From assembly GCF_013085345.1 (NCBI RefSeq), contig NZ_JABFAJ010000024.1, positions 1 to 64,000 of the forward strand: 64,000 nt of DNA, given 5' to 3'. The notes under the pieces were generated by a model, which made no database searches, was not told the origin of the DNA, and worked only from the letters and a program-made list of their open reading frames with translations. The stretch comes from Isoptericola sediminis. Its GTDB lineage: Bacteria; Actinomycetota; Actinomycetes; Actinomycetales; Cellulomonadaceae. This document shows, piece by piece, positions 33,419 through 42,043 of the stretch. Positions within the stretch are counted from its first letter, which is position 1. Each line of letters starts with the position of its first letter. Made by a program: the position numbers and the translations under genes.

Positions 33419-35959
33419 TCACTCGACCCGCACCGCGCGCGGGTCCTTGTCGCCGCGGATCCCGCGCCACACGGCGTGGCGCAGGCTCCCCTCGCCGGGG
33501 GCGTCGCCCGTCCAGCCCGTGTGGCGCACCTCGACGACCACGTCGGGGGAGACCCACCGGGCGCCGGCGGCGTCGATCGCCGGGACGTCGCCGACCGGCG
33601 CCGTCGGGCGCTCCTGCCCGGCGAGCCGGTCGGCGAGCTCGCGGCGCACGCGGTCGGAGAACCCGGTGCCCACCCGGCCCACGTACCGCCACCCGTCGTC
33701 CTCGACGGGCAGGGCCAGCAGCAGGCCACCCACGGAGCGGGGGTCCTCGGTGGGCGTGCCGACCCGCAGCGGACGCCAGCCGATCACCACGGCCTCCTGG
33801 GTCGGCGTGTGCTTGATCTTGAGCCATTCCCGCGACCGGTGTCCGGCCGTGTAGCCGGCGTGGCGCCGCTTGGCGACCAGGCCTTCCAGGCCGAGCCGGC
33901 GGGACTCGGCCAGGGCCTCCTCGGCCGTGCCCTCCAGCGCCGTCGGCACGTGGACGGGGGAGCGGGGGGAGACGACCCGTGCCAGGGCGGCGCGCCGCTC
34001 GTCGTAGGGGTGGTCCGTGATGTCGACCCCCGCGACCCGCAGCGCGTCGAAGAGCACCAGGTCGACGCCGACCCGCCGTCGCGCCCGGTCGACCTCGCGG
34101 GGCTTCGCGAGGTTGGCACGCTGCTGCAGACGACGGAAGCTCGGTCGCCCGTCGGGGTCCAGGGCGACGACCTCGCCGTCCAGGACGAGCGGGAGGTCCT
34201 CGGCGCGGACCATGCCCCCCACCGCCTGCAGCTCGGGGAAGGTCGGGGTCAGGTCCCGGCCCGACCGGGAGGTCAGCCGCACCCGCATTGGTGGTGCCCC
34301 GTGCCCGGCTGACGCCTCGTCCTCGGCCGACGCACGGTCCCCGTGCTGTGCGGACGCCTCGGGCGGCAGCACCTCGACGATCGTGCGGAAACCGTCCCAC
34401 TTGGCCTCGAACGCCCAGTCGTCCGGGGTCAGCCGGGCCAGCTCCGCCTCGCTCGCGCTCGTCGCGAGCATCGGACGGGGCGCGGCCAGGGGTGCGGCCG
34501 ACGGCGGCGGTGCGGCGGCGGACCCGCCGTCGGACGTCACCGGTGCGGCGTCGCCGGGCTGGGCCTTGGTGCGGTGGATCAGCCACGACTTCTCGTCGGC
34601 CCCGCCGCGTCCGCCGGTGCGGATCAGCGCGAGCCGCCGCGACCCGCGGCGCTCGCTGTGGAGGGTGACGATGACCTCGGCGCCCTCGCGCCACTTCTCC
34701 AGGTCGTAGGTCCCGGCGTCCCAGATCGTCACCTCCCCGGCGCCGTACTCGCCGGCCGGGATCGTGCCCTCGAAGTCGCCGTAGGCCAGGGGGTGGTCCT
34801 CGGTCTGCACGGCGAGATGGTTCTGCGCGGGGTCGGTGGGTTCCCCCTTCGGCAGCGCCCAGCTCACCAGGACACCCTCGTGCTCGAGCCGGAAGTCCCA
34901 GTGCAGACGGCGGGCGTGGTGCTCCTGGACGACGAACCTTGGCGGCGCGTCGGCGGGGCGGTCGGTGTCGCTGTCGAACGGTTCCGGGGTACGTCCCGGG
35001 TCACGTTTGGCGCGGTAGGTCTCCAGCCGCTCGAACGACGCCAGGTGCTCCGGCGTCGGCTCGAGGCGGTCCAGGTGACCGGCCAGCAGCGGGGCCAGCA
35101 GGTCACCGTCGCGGTCGACGCGCTCCAGCACCTCGGGGTAGGTGAGCTGGCCGAGGTCCGGGTCGTCGAGCTCGTCCCAGGTGCGGGGCGCGGCGACGGT
35201 CGGGCGTTCCCGGCCGCGCAGCGAGTACGGCGTGATGGTGGTCTTGGACCCGTTGTTCTGCGACCAGTCGACGAACACCTTGCCGGCCCGCAGCGACCGC
35301 TTCATCTCGGCGACCACGTGGTCGGGGTGCTCGGTGGCGAGGTGCTGCGCGAGCTCCTTGGCGACGGCGGAGACGTCGTCGCTGGTGAGGTGACCGTGCG
35401 GTCCGGTGAGCGGTGCGTACAGGTGCAGGCCCTTGGACCCGCTGGTCACGGGCAGCAGCTCCAGGCCCATGCCGGCGAGGATGTCGCGGGCCCACCGGGC
35501 GACCCGGGCGCACTCGGGCAGCCCGACGCCGGGACCCGGGTCGAGGTCCAGCACCAGGCGGTCCGGGGGCAGCGGGTCACCGGTGCGCCCGAACCGCCAC
35601 TGCGGGACGTGGATCTCCAAGGTGGCGGTCTGGCCCAGCCAGGTGAGCGTGGCCAGGTCGTCGACGAGCACGTAGTCGTTGACGGAGTGCCGGTGCCGGA
35701 TGGTGCGCCGCGGCACCCAGTCGGGGGTGGAGGCGTCGAGGTTCTTCTGGAAGAACGACTGGCCCTCGACGCCGTCGGGCCACCTCTTGCGGGTGGCCGG
35801 CCGGTGCGCCGCGTGCGGGACGAGGACGTCCGCGACCCGGGCGAGGTACTGCAGCACCTCGCCCTTGGTGGTGCCGGTGGCGGGGTACAGCACCTTGTCC
35901 AGGTTCGTCAGGGTCAGGCTGCGCCCCTCCACCGACACGCGCTGGGGCTGCCGGCTCAC
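33419..35959 (-). CDS. ligD: Multifunctional DNA end-joining ligase LigD
   Basis: An 846-residue protein in the mycobacterial order polymerase - phosphoesterase - ligase. The primase-type polymerase domain (about 10-300) has the catalytic pair Asp138/Asp140 in LVLDLDPG. The phosphoesterase domain begins about residue 343 with FVVQEHHARRLHWDFRLEH. The ATP-dependent ligase domain has the adenylated Lys in FEAKWDGFR (about residue 520), DGEVVALD and LVAKRRHAGY, and a C-terminal OB fold. With Ku it repairs double-strand breaks by end joining. Ku lies 1.3 kb away on the other strand. Confidence 0.95.
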   Translation of the reverse strand: MSRQPQRVSVEGRSLTLTNLDKVLYPATGTTKGEVLQYLARVADVLVPHAAHRPATRKRWPDGVEGQSFFQKNLDASTPDWVPRRTIRHRHSVNDYVLVDDLATLTWLGQTATLEIHVPQWRFGRTGDPLPPDRLVLDLDPGPGVGLPECARVARWARDILAGMGLELLPVTSGSKGLHLYAPLTGPHGHLTSDDVSAVAKELAQHLATEHPDHVVAEMKRSLRAGKVFVDWSQNNGSKTTITPYSLRGRERPTVAAPRTWDELDDPDLGQLTYPEVLERVDRDGDLLAPLLAGHLDRLEPTPEHLASFERLETYRAKRDPGRTPEPFDSDTDRPADAPPRFVVQEHHARRLHWDFRLEHEGVLVSWALPKGEPTDPAQNHLAVQTEDHPLAYGDFEGTIPAGEYGAGEVTIWDAGTYDLEKWREGAEVIVTLHSERRGSRRLALIRTGGRGGADEKSWLIHRTKAQPGDAAPVTSDGGSAAAPPPSAAPLAAPRPMLATSASEAELARLTPDDWAFEAKWDGFRTIVEVLPPEASAQHGDRASAEDEASAGHGAPPMRVRLTSRSGRDLTPTFPELQAVGGMVRAEDLPLVLDGEVVALDPDGRPSFRRLQQRANLAKPREVDRARRRVGVDLVLFDALRVAGVDITDHPYDERRAALARVVSPRSPVHVPTALEGTAEEALAESRRLGLEGLVAKRRHAGYTAGHRSREWLKIKHTPTQEAVVIGWRPLRVGTPTEDPRSVGGLLLALPVEDDGWRYVGRVGTGFSDRVRRELADRLAGQERPTAPVGDVPAIDAAGARWVSPDVVVEVRHTGWTGDAPGEGSLRHAVWRGIRGDKDPRAVRVE

Positions 35960-35993
35960 GTGTTCATCCTGGCCATGGATCTGCCGCGATGCC

Positions 35994-36022
35994 TTGTGGA
36001 CGGAGTCGCAGATCGTGATACT
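35994..36022 (+). promoter_or_regulatory. Possible promoter of the SGNH hydrolase gene
   Basis: TTGTGG (35994-35999) and GATACT (36017-36022) are 17 bases apart in the gap between ligD and the hydrolase; the ribosome site GAAGGAG follows at 36062-36068. Confidence 0.4.
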
Positions 36023-36075
36023 CGGTACCGGTGCTCACCGTCGAGCGCCGGACGAAACAACGAAGGAGTTGTCTC

Positions 36076-36942
36076 ATGCCCCTCGCCCCCCGTCGACGGT
36101 TGGCCGCCGCGCTCGCGTCCGCCACCGTCCTCGTCGCCGGCTGCCTCGTCCCGGCGGCCGCGGCCGCCCCGCCCCCCGAGGAGTACGTCGCCCTCGGCGA
36201 CTCCTACTCGGCCGGGTCCGGCATCCTGCCGCTGGCCCCCGACGCCCGACCGGTCTGCCTGCAGAGCACCCGCAACTACCCGCACCTGGTGGCCGACCGG
36301 ATCGGTGCGGACCTGACGGACGTGAGCTGCTCTGGTGCCGAGACGGGGGACCTCTACCGGAACCAGCACCTGTTCGTGCCCGCCCAGCTCGACGCGCTCA
36401 CCTCCAAGACCGACGTCGTCACGCTGACCATCGGCGGCAACGACAACAGCACGTTCATCAGCGCCATCCTCAAGTGCGGGTCGCTGGGCGCGCTCACGGT
36501 GGGCTTCGGCAGCCCGTGCAAGAACACCTACGGGAGCCACTTCACCGACCAGGTCGAGCAGGTCACCTACCCCGCCGTGCGGCAGGCCCTGCTGGACATC
36601 CAGGAGCGCGCGCCGAAGGCCGAGGTCGCCATCGTGGGCTACCCCTGGATCGTGCCGGCGGAGAAGGGGTGCTTCGCCAAGATGTCGATCGCGCAGGGTG
36701 ACATCCCCTACCTGCGCGACCTGCAGGCCACCCTCAACGGCGTGATCGAGCAGGCCGCCGCCGAGACGGGGGCGACGTTCGTCGACATGGCGGAGCGCAG
36801 CGAGGGCCGTGACGCCTGCGCGCCGTACGGGGAGCGCTGGATCGAGCCGATCCTGTTCGGCACCAACGTCGTGCCGGTGCACCCGAACGCGCTCGGCGAG
36901 GCGGGGATGGCCGAGGCCGTCCTCGCGACGCTCGGGCGCTGA
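36076..36942 (+). CDS. Secreted SGNH/GDSL hydrolase (lipase/esterase)
   Basis: A 288-residue protein. A signal peptide (about 1-31, ending AAAAAP) is followed by the four SGNH blocks: GDSYSAGSG with the catalytic Ser, CSGAETGD, GGNDNSTF, and VHPNALGEAGMA with the catalytic His. Several cysteines suggest disulphides, as in Streptomyces extracellular lipases of this type. The substrate is probably a lipid ester. It has its own ribosome site and a downstream terminator hairpin, so it seems monocistronic. Confidence 0.9.
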   Translation: MPLAPRRRLAAALASATVLVAGCLVPAAAAAPPPEEYVALGDSYSAGSGILPLAPDARPVCLQSTRNYPHLVADRIGADLTDVSCSGAETGDLYRNQHLFVPAQLDALTSKTDVVTLTIGGNDNSTFISAILKCGSLGALTVGFGSPCKNTYGSHFTDQVEQVTYPAVRQALLDIQERAPKAEVAIVGYPWIVPAEKGCFAKMSIAQGDIPYLRDLQATLNGVIEQAAAETGATFVDMAERSEGRDACAPYGERWIEPILFGTNVVPVHPNALGEAGMAEAVLATLGR

Positions 36943-36947
36943 GGAAC

Positions 36948-36983
36948 CGCGGGGCGGCGCGCTCACCGGCGCGTCGCCCCGCG
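36948..36983 (+). terminator. Hairpin terminator after the SGNH hydrolase gene
   Basis: A 15-bp stem CGCGGGGCGGCGCGC/GCGCGTCGCCCCGCG (one G-U pair) with a 6-base loop, five bases after the stop codon. Confidence 0.75.
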
Positions 36984-36998
36984 CCCTGCCCCGGGTGG

Positions 36999-37004
36999 GA
37001 TACT
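36999..37004 (+). promoter_or_regulatory. -10 box of the small membrane protein gene, leaderless spacing
   Basis: GATACT is followed after seven bases by the GTG at 37012, with no ribosome site. Confidence 0.35.
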
Positions 37005-37011
37005 CGTCGCC

Positions 37012-37233
37012 GTGGAGATCCCCGTCGCCTGGTCGCTCGTGCTCGTCGTCGCCGCCGTGTGGAACCTCGTGGTGTGGCCGCCGTTCTGGAAGCGGGTCAC
37101 GCGCGACCCGCGGGCCCGTGACGACGCCGGGCGGCCCACCCGCTTCTACACCGTCCACGCCGTGCTGGTGGGGATCTCCCTGCTCCTGGGTGTCCTCGTC
37201 GGTGTCGTGGGGGTCCTCGGCCTGCTCGGCTGA
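37012..37233 (+). CDS. SCO4848-family small membrane protein
   Basis: A 73-residue protein with two membrane helices (about 4-24 and 47-71). The first is followed by WPPFWKRVTRDPRARDDAG and FYTVHAVLVGISL, the pattern of the widespread actinobacterial SCO4848 family of unknown function. The start is a GTG. Ku follows 39 bases later. Confidence 0.75.
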   Translation: MEIPVAWSLVLVVAAVWNLVVWPPFWKRVTRDPRARDDAGRPTRFYTVHAVLVGISLLLGVLVGVVGVLGLLG

Positions 37234-37272
37234 CCGGTCGCGTCCGGTGACCGCCCGCGTGACCATGGGGTG

Positions 37273-38064
37273 ATGAGGGCGATCTGGAAGGGCGCCGTGA
37301 CGTTCGGGCTCGTGAACGTCCCGGTGAAGATCTACAGCGCCACCGAGGACCACGACGTGTCGCTGCACCAGGTGCACGACGCCGACGGCGGCCGCATCCG
37401 CTACCGGCGCGTGTGCGAGGTGTGCGGCGAGACGGTGCCGTACGAGCACATCGACAAGGCCTACGACGACGGCGAGCACGTCGTGGTGCTGACCCGGGCG
37501 GACTTCGCCGCGCTACCGGCGGAGTCGAACCGCGAGATCGAGGTCGTCGAGTTCGTCCCCAGCGACCAGGTCGACCCGATCCTGCTCGACCGGTCCTACT
37601 ACCTCGAGCCGGACTCGAAGAGCCCGAAGGCCTACGTGCTGCTGCGCCGCACGCTCGAGGAGACCGACCGCACCGCGATCGTGAAGTTCGCGCTGCGTCA
37701 GCGCACCCGGCTGGCGGCGCTGCGCGTGCGCGAGGAGGTGCTCACGCTGCAGACGCTGCTGTGGGCCGACGAGATCCGGGCGGCGGAGTTCCCCGCGCTC
37801 GACGGGTCGACGTCGGTGAGCGACAAGGAGCTGGCGATGTCCGCCCAGCTCGTGTCGGCCTACGAGGCGGACTTCGCGCCCGAGGAGTACACCGACGAGT
37901 ATCAGGCCCAGCTGCGGCAGCTCATCGACGCGAAGATCGAGCAGGGCGACACGATGGACGCCGCCGAGACCTTCGGCGAGCAGCCGGAGGGTGAGGGGGC
38001 CGAGGTCGTCGACCTGATGGAGGCGCTGCGCCGCTCGGTCGAGGCCCAGCGCCGGACGGGCTGA
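37273..38064 (+). CDS. ku: DNA end-binding protein Ku
   Basis: A 263-residue bacterial Ku that forms a homodimeric ring on broken DNA ends and recruits LigD. It begins MRAIWKGAVTFGLVNVPVKIYSAT, the standard Ku start, and carries the zinc-ribbon-like CEVCG region, LDRSYYLEPDSKSPKAYVLLRRTLEET and the C-terminal AEEFAPEEYTDEY-like segment. I chose the ATG at 37273 over the GTG one codon upstream. The short acidic C-terminus lacks the lysine-rich DNA-binding tail found in some mycobacterial Ku proteins. Confidence 0.95.
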   Translation: MRAIWKGAVTFGLVNVPVKIYSATEDHDVSLHQVHDADGGRIRYRRVCEVCGETVPYEHIDKAYDDGEHVVVLTRADFAALPAESNREIEVVEFVPSDQVDPILLDRSYYLEPDSKSPKAYVLLRRTLEETDRTAIVKFALRQRTRLAALRVREEVLTLQTLLWADEIRAAEFPALDGSTSVSDKELAMSAQLVSAYEADFAPEEYTDEYQAQLRQLIDAKIEQGDTMDAAETFGEQPEGEGAEVVDLMEALRRSVEAQRRTG

Positions 38065-38073
38065 CGGCCGGCG

Positions 38074-38604
38074 TCAGCCCGTGGTCGTCCGACGCAGGCT
38101 GTCGACGAGGGTGAGCAGCTCCTCCAGCGGCGGCGGTGCGGCGCCCAGCGACGTGCGGTGGTAGATCCCGTCGGACAGCAGCACGACCGCCCGGGCGACG
38201 GCGGGGTCACCGACCTCCTCGACGACGGCGTCGGTCCACGCCTGCTCGGCCGCGTCCAGCGCCCCGCGGGCCCGGGGGTACGCACCGCGGGCCAGCTCGG
38301 CGACCGCGAGGTAGGCACGGTCGAACTCGTGGCCGACGTCGGAGGAGGTGCGCAGCAGGTAGTGCACCGGGCCCTCGCGATCCGCGCGCATCGCGGCCGC
38401 GTCGGCGGCGATGAGGTCGGTGAGATGCTCGACGAGCCCGTCGACCAGGGCGTCCTTGGACCCGAAGTGGTAGAGCAGGCCGCCCTTGGAGACGCCGGCG
38501 TGGTCGGCGACCGCGTCGAGGGTGGCGGACCGTTCCCCGGAGGTGACGAGGAGGTCGGTGAACGCCTCGAGCACCTTTGCTCGAGCTGCGGGAGGGGGAG
38601 GCAT
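38074..38604 (-). CDS. TetR-family regulator of the adjacent MFS gene
   Basis: A 176-residue TetR protein. The helix-turn-helix (about 10-52) reads VLEAFTDLLVTSGERSATLDAVADHAGVSKGGLLYHFGSKDALVDGL; the rest is a ligand-binding helical domain (TetR_C_37-like in appearance). It diverges from a DHA2 transporter with a palindromic operator between them, the classical layout for a repressor that senses an exported compound. The ATG is six bases after a TAGGGT box. Confidence 0.85.
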   Translation of the reverse strand: MPPPPAARAKVLEAFTDLLVTSGERSATLDAVADHAGVSKGGLLYHFGSKDALVDGLVEHLTDLIAADAAAMRADREGPVHYLLRTSSDVGHEFDRAYLAVAELARGAYPRARGALDAAEQAWTDAVVEEVGDPAVARAVVLLSDGIYHRTSLGAAPPPLEELLTLVDSLRRTTTG

Positions 38605-38610
38605 GGTTGC

Positions 38611-38616
38611 ACCCTA
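38611..38616 (-). promoter_or_regulatory. -10 box of the TetR gene, leaderless spacing
   Basis: TAGGGT on the minus strand ends six bases before the ATG at 38604. Confidence 0.45.
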
Positions 38617-38632
38617 CCGGCGGAATCGTTAC

Positions 38633-38652
38633 TGTACCGACTAGACGGTGCA
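38633..38652. promoter_or_regulatory. Palindromic TetR operator
   Basis: TGTACCGACTAGACGGTGCA is a 20-base palindrome with 8 of 10 symmetric pairs, centred on CTAG and placed between the TetR gene and the transporter. It lies about where the TetR gene's own -35 box would be, so autoregulation is expected. Confidence 0.6.
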
Positions 38653-38707
38653 GAAGTCCGACGCGACGCGTCGCCCTGGCCGTCCCGTGCTCGTGAAAGG
38701 CCTCCCC

Positions 38708-40258
38708 ATGGCTCAGATCCTCACGGCACCGGCCTCCTCGACGACGACCCCCGCCACCGTTCCCGCGGCCACCCCGGCCGCCCCGGTGCGGCGGTGGGTC
38801 GCGCTCGCCGTGCTCATGCTGCCGGTGCTCCTCGTGTCCATCGACAACACCGTCCTCAGCTTCGCGCTGCCGCAGATCTCGGCCGCGCTCGAACCCGGCG
38901 GCACCCAGCTGCTGTGGATCGTCGACGTCTACTCGCTCGTGCTGGCCGGCCTGCTCGTCCCCCTGGGCTCCGTCGCCGACCGCGTGGGCCGCCGCCGCCT
39001 GCTGCTGACCGGGGCCGCCGGCTTCGCCGCCGTGTCCGCCCTGGCCGCCTTCGCGCCCAGCGCCGGAGCGCTCCTGGTCGCCCGGGCGGGCCTCGGGTTC
39101 TTCGGCGCCATGCTCATGCCCTCGGTGCTGTCGCTGCTGCGCAACGTCTTCACCGACCGCACCGAGCGCCGGCTCGCCGTCGCCGTCTTCGCGTCCACGT
39201 TCACCGTGGGGTCCGCCGTCGGCCCGATCGTCGGTGGCGTGCTGCTCGAGCACTTCTGGTGGGGCTCGGTCTTCCTGCTCGCGGTGCCGGTGCTCGCGCT
39301 GCTGGTCGTCCTGGCACCCGTGTTCGTGCCCGAGTCCCGCGACCCGGCGCCCGGCCGCGTCGACCCGGTGTCCATCGCGCTCGTCATGGCCGCGATGCTG
39401 ACGGTCGTGCTCGGGATCAAGACGCTGGCCAAGGGCGACCTCCTCGGTCTCGCGGAGCTCACCGTGGGCCTGGGTGTCGGGGCGGTGTTCGTCCGTCGCC
39501 AGCTCCGGCGGCCGGACCCGATGCTCGACGTGCGGCTGTTCGCCCACACCGCGTTCACCGGCAGCGTGCTGGTCAACCTGCTGTCCGTCTTCGCGCTCGT
39601 GGGATTCCTCTTCTTCGTCTCCCAGGACCTGCAGCTCGTCCTCGGTCTGTCCCCGGTCCAGGCCGGGCTCGTCCTCGTGCCGGGCACGGTGACCACGGTC
39701 GCGGCGGGGCTGTCGGTGGTGCGTCTCGTGCGGCGTGTCCGGCCCGCGGTGATCGTCGCCTCCGGGCTCGCGGTGTCGGCCACCGGCTACCTCGTGACCG
39801 CTCTGGTCGCGGGGCGCGGCGAGGCGGGCTGGATCGCGCTGGCGTTCGTGGTGCTCGCGCTCGGTGTCGGGATGGCCGAGACGATCTCGAACGACCTCAT
39901 CGTCTCCAGCGTCCCGGCCGAGAAGGCCGGCGCCGCCTCGGCGATCTCCGAGACGGCGTACGAGCTGGGCGCGGTGCTCGGCACGGCCGTGCTCGGCGGA
40001 ATCCTCACGGCCTCGTACCAGGCGGGCGTCCGGGTGCCCGACGGCGTGGCGCCCGGCGCCGCGGCGCGGGCGACCGAGACGCTCGGCGGGGCGACGAACG
40101 TCGCGGCGACGCTGCCCCCCGGCCAGGCCCGTGCCCTGCTCGACTCGGCGCACGCCGCCTTCGGCAGCGGGGTCGTGACGACCTCGGTCATCGGCCTCGT
40201 CGCGGTGCTCGCCGCCGCCGGCGTCGCCCTGGTGACGTTGCGGCGCGCCACCGCCTGA
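38708..40258 (+). CDS. MFS exporter (DHA2, QacA-like)
   Basis: A 516-residue transporter with about 14 membrane helices. SIDNTVLSFALPQISAAL and GSVADRVGRRRLLLTG are the DHA2 N-terminal and motif A signatures, and FTVGSAVGPIVGGVLLEHFWWG is motif C. QacA-type proteins expel cationic drugs and dyes. The adjacent divergent TetR gene and operator indicate inducible expression by a substrate. A GAAAGG ribosome site precedes the ATG. Confidence 0.9.
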   Translation: MAQILTAPASSTTTPATVPAATPAAPVRRWVALAVLMLPVLLVSIDNTVLSFALPQISAALEPGGTQLLWIVDVYSLVLAGLLVPLGSVADRVGRRRLLLTGAAGFAAVSALAAFAPSAGALLVARAGLGFFGAMLMPSVLSLLRNVFTDRTERRLAVAVFASTFTVGSAVGPIVGGVLLEHFWWGSVFLLAVPVLALLVVLAPVFVPESRDPAPGRVDPVSIALVMAAMLTVVLGIKTLAKGDLLGLAELTVGLGVGAVFVRRQLRRPDPMLDVRLFAHTAFTGSVLVNLLSVFALVGFLFFVSQDLQLVLGLSPVQAGLVLVPGTVTTVAAGLSVVRLVRRVRPAVIVASGLAVSATGYLVTALVAGRGEAGWIALAFVVLALGVGMAETISNDLIVSSVPAEKAGAASAISETAYELGAVLGTAVLGGILTASYQAGVRVPDGVAPGAAARATETLGGATNVAATLPPGQARALLDSAHAAFGSGVVTTSVIGLVAVLAAAGVALVTLRRATA

Positions 40259-40315
40259 CCGGCCGGCGGGGCCGTGGACGGAACGCCGCGGGATCGGTGT
40301 CAGGATGGTGGCACG

Positions 40316-42022
40316 ATGACCGATCGCCGTGAACCGCCCCGCTGGCTGCGTTGGACCCTGGTGGCCTCCGCGGCCGTCCTCGCCTGCCTCGTCTACGGGG
40401 TCACGACCGCGTCGGCCGAGCTCAACCTCGGCCCGCACGAGGCCCTCTACGAGGTCGACACCGACGGCCTGGTGGTGACCGACCTGGGCCCGCTGGGCAC
40501 CCTCGAGATCGACTCGCCCCTGCCGCTCGGCCTGGGGGCGGACATCACGGTCAAGGAGATCCCGGCGGACCTCACGGCCGTCGACCAGGCCTCGACGCTG
40601 GACCGCCTGGTCGGCGACCTCGACCGCTACCTGCAGTTCTACGACAGCCCCGAGATCACCATCGACGCCGCCACCCGGGCGCTCGTGGCCTCGGCGATCC
40701 GCCGGTCCGTGGCGGCGCTCGTCGTCGTGGGGCTGGCCGGGTGGGGCCTGAGCGCCCTGCTGGGCCGACGCCGTCGGAAGGAGCTCTCGGCGGTGCTGGT
40801 GCCGCGGACCTGGCAGCTCACCGCCGGGGTGGTCGTCGTGGCGGTCGTGGGGGCGACGGTCGTGTCCGGCGACGAGGCACCCGTGCGGTCCGGTCGTCCG
40901 GCGTCCGAGGTGTTCGCCGGGACGGCGCTGGAGGGCGCGCGCATCACCGGGCGGCTGGCGTCCGTGGTCGACACCTACGGCGGCCAGCTCCTGGAGCTGT
41001 ACGACGACAACGAGGCCTTCTACGCCGCCGCCGACGACGACCTGCACCAGGCGTGGCGGTCCTGGCTGATCCGGGACGCGGTGCGGACCAACCTCGGCGA
41101 CGTGGCCGCGCCCGGCGACGAGGTGGTGACGATGCTCGTGGTCTCCGACCTGCACTGCAACACCGGCATGTCGACCCTGATCAACTCCGCCGCGACGCTG
41201 GCCGGCGCCGACGTCGTGCTCAACGCCGGGGACACCACGATGAACGGCACGGCCGTCGAGAAGGCGTGCGTCGACTCGTTCGCCGCGGCGGTCCCGGACG
41301 GCGTGCCGATGATCGTCGCGGACGGCAACCACGACTCGGTCCTGACCTCCGAGCAGGAGGCCGCGCACGGCCAGACGGTGCTCGACGGGTCCGTCGTCGA
41401 GGTGGCGGGCGTGCGCATCCTGGGCGACCGCGACGCGCTGGAGACCCGCATCGGCGAGGGGACGTCGGTCGCGCGCGAGCGGACCCCGGCGGAGCAGGCG
41501 GAGGACCTGGCCGAGACGGCGTGCGAGGACGGTGACGTCGACCTGCTGCTGGTGCACACGCCGGTGGTGGGGACCCCCGCCCTGGAGTCCGGCTGCGTGC
41601 CGTTCCAGGTCTCGGGGCACACGCACCGTCGGGCCGGTCCGGAGCAGGTGGGGCAGGGGATGCGGTACGTGTCCGCCAGCACGGCGGGCGCCGCGTCGGG
41701 CCAGGCGACCGTCGGGCCGCTGCGCGGGACGGCCGAGATGACGCTGCTGCGCGTCGATCCCGAGGAGGGTCGCGTGATCGACGTCCAGGTCATCACGGTG
41801 GACCCGGACGGCCAGGCCACGGTGCACGACCGGGAACCGGTGCCGCCCGTGGTGCCCGCCGTGGGCCAGCTCGACCGCACGACGCCGTCGGAGGGTCCGT
41901 TCGACACGTCGCAGGACGACGCCTCGTCCTCCCCGGACCCGACGGAGACGGGCGGCGCGACCGGGGACGACGAGGTGCGGCCCTCGCCCTCGGCGAGCCC
42001 GGTCGGCCCGATCGCGCCGTAG
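40316..42022 (+). CDS. Membrane-anchored metallophosphoesterase
   Basis: A 568-residue protein. One N-terminal membrane helix (about 13-35) and a second pair (about 135-200) flank an extracytoplasmic segment. A calcineurin-like phosphoesterase domain (about 270-470) then shows all metal motifs: VVSDLHCN, NAGDTTM, ADGNHDS and SGHTHRR. The C-terminal 90 residues are an acidic Ser/Pro-rich tail. The active domain is probably outside the cell. Substrate unknown. The ATG lies 15 codons inside the longest frame; upstream codons show no coding character. Confidence 0.82.
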   Translation: MTDRREPPRWLRWTLVASAAVLACLVYGVTTASAELNLGPHEALYEVDTDGLVVTDLGPLGTLEIDSPLPLGLGADITVKEIPADLTAVDQASTLDRLVGDLDRYLQFYDSPEITIDAATRALVASAIRRSVAALVVVGLAGWGLSALLGRRRRKELSAVLVPRTWQLTAGVVVVAVVGATVVSGDEAPVRSGRPASEVFAGTALEGARITGRLASVVDTYGGQLLELYDDNEAFYAAADDDLHQAWRSWLIRDAVRTNLGDVAAPGDEVVTMLVVSDLHCNTGMSTLINSAATLAGADVVLNAGDTTMNGTAVEKACVDSFAAAVPDGVPMIVADGNHDSVLTSEQEAAHGQTVLDGSVVEVAGVRILGDRDALETRIGEGTSVARERTPAEQAEDLAETACEDGDVDLLLVHTPVVGTPALESGCVPFQVSGHTHRRAGPEQVGQGMRYVSASTAGAASGQATVGPLRGTAEMTLLRVDPEEGRVIDVQVITVDPDGQATVHDREPVPPVVPAVGQLDRTTPSEGPFDTSQDDASSSPDPTETGGATGDDEVRPSPSASPVGPIAP

Positions 42023-42031
42023 GCCACCACG

Positions 42032-42037
42032 TAGGCT
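42032..42037 (+). promoter_or_regulatory. -10 box of the DtxR-family gene, leaderless spacing
   Basis: TAGGCT ends six bases before the GTG at 42044. Confidence 0.5.
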
Positions 42038-42043
42038 GCGGGT

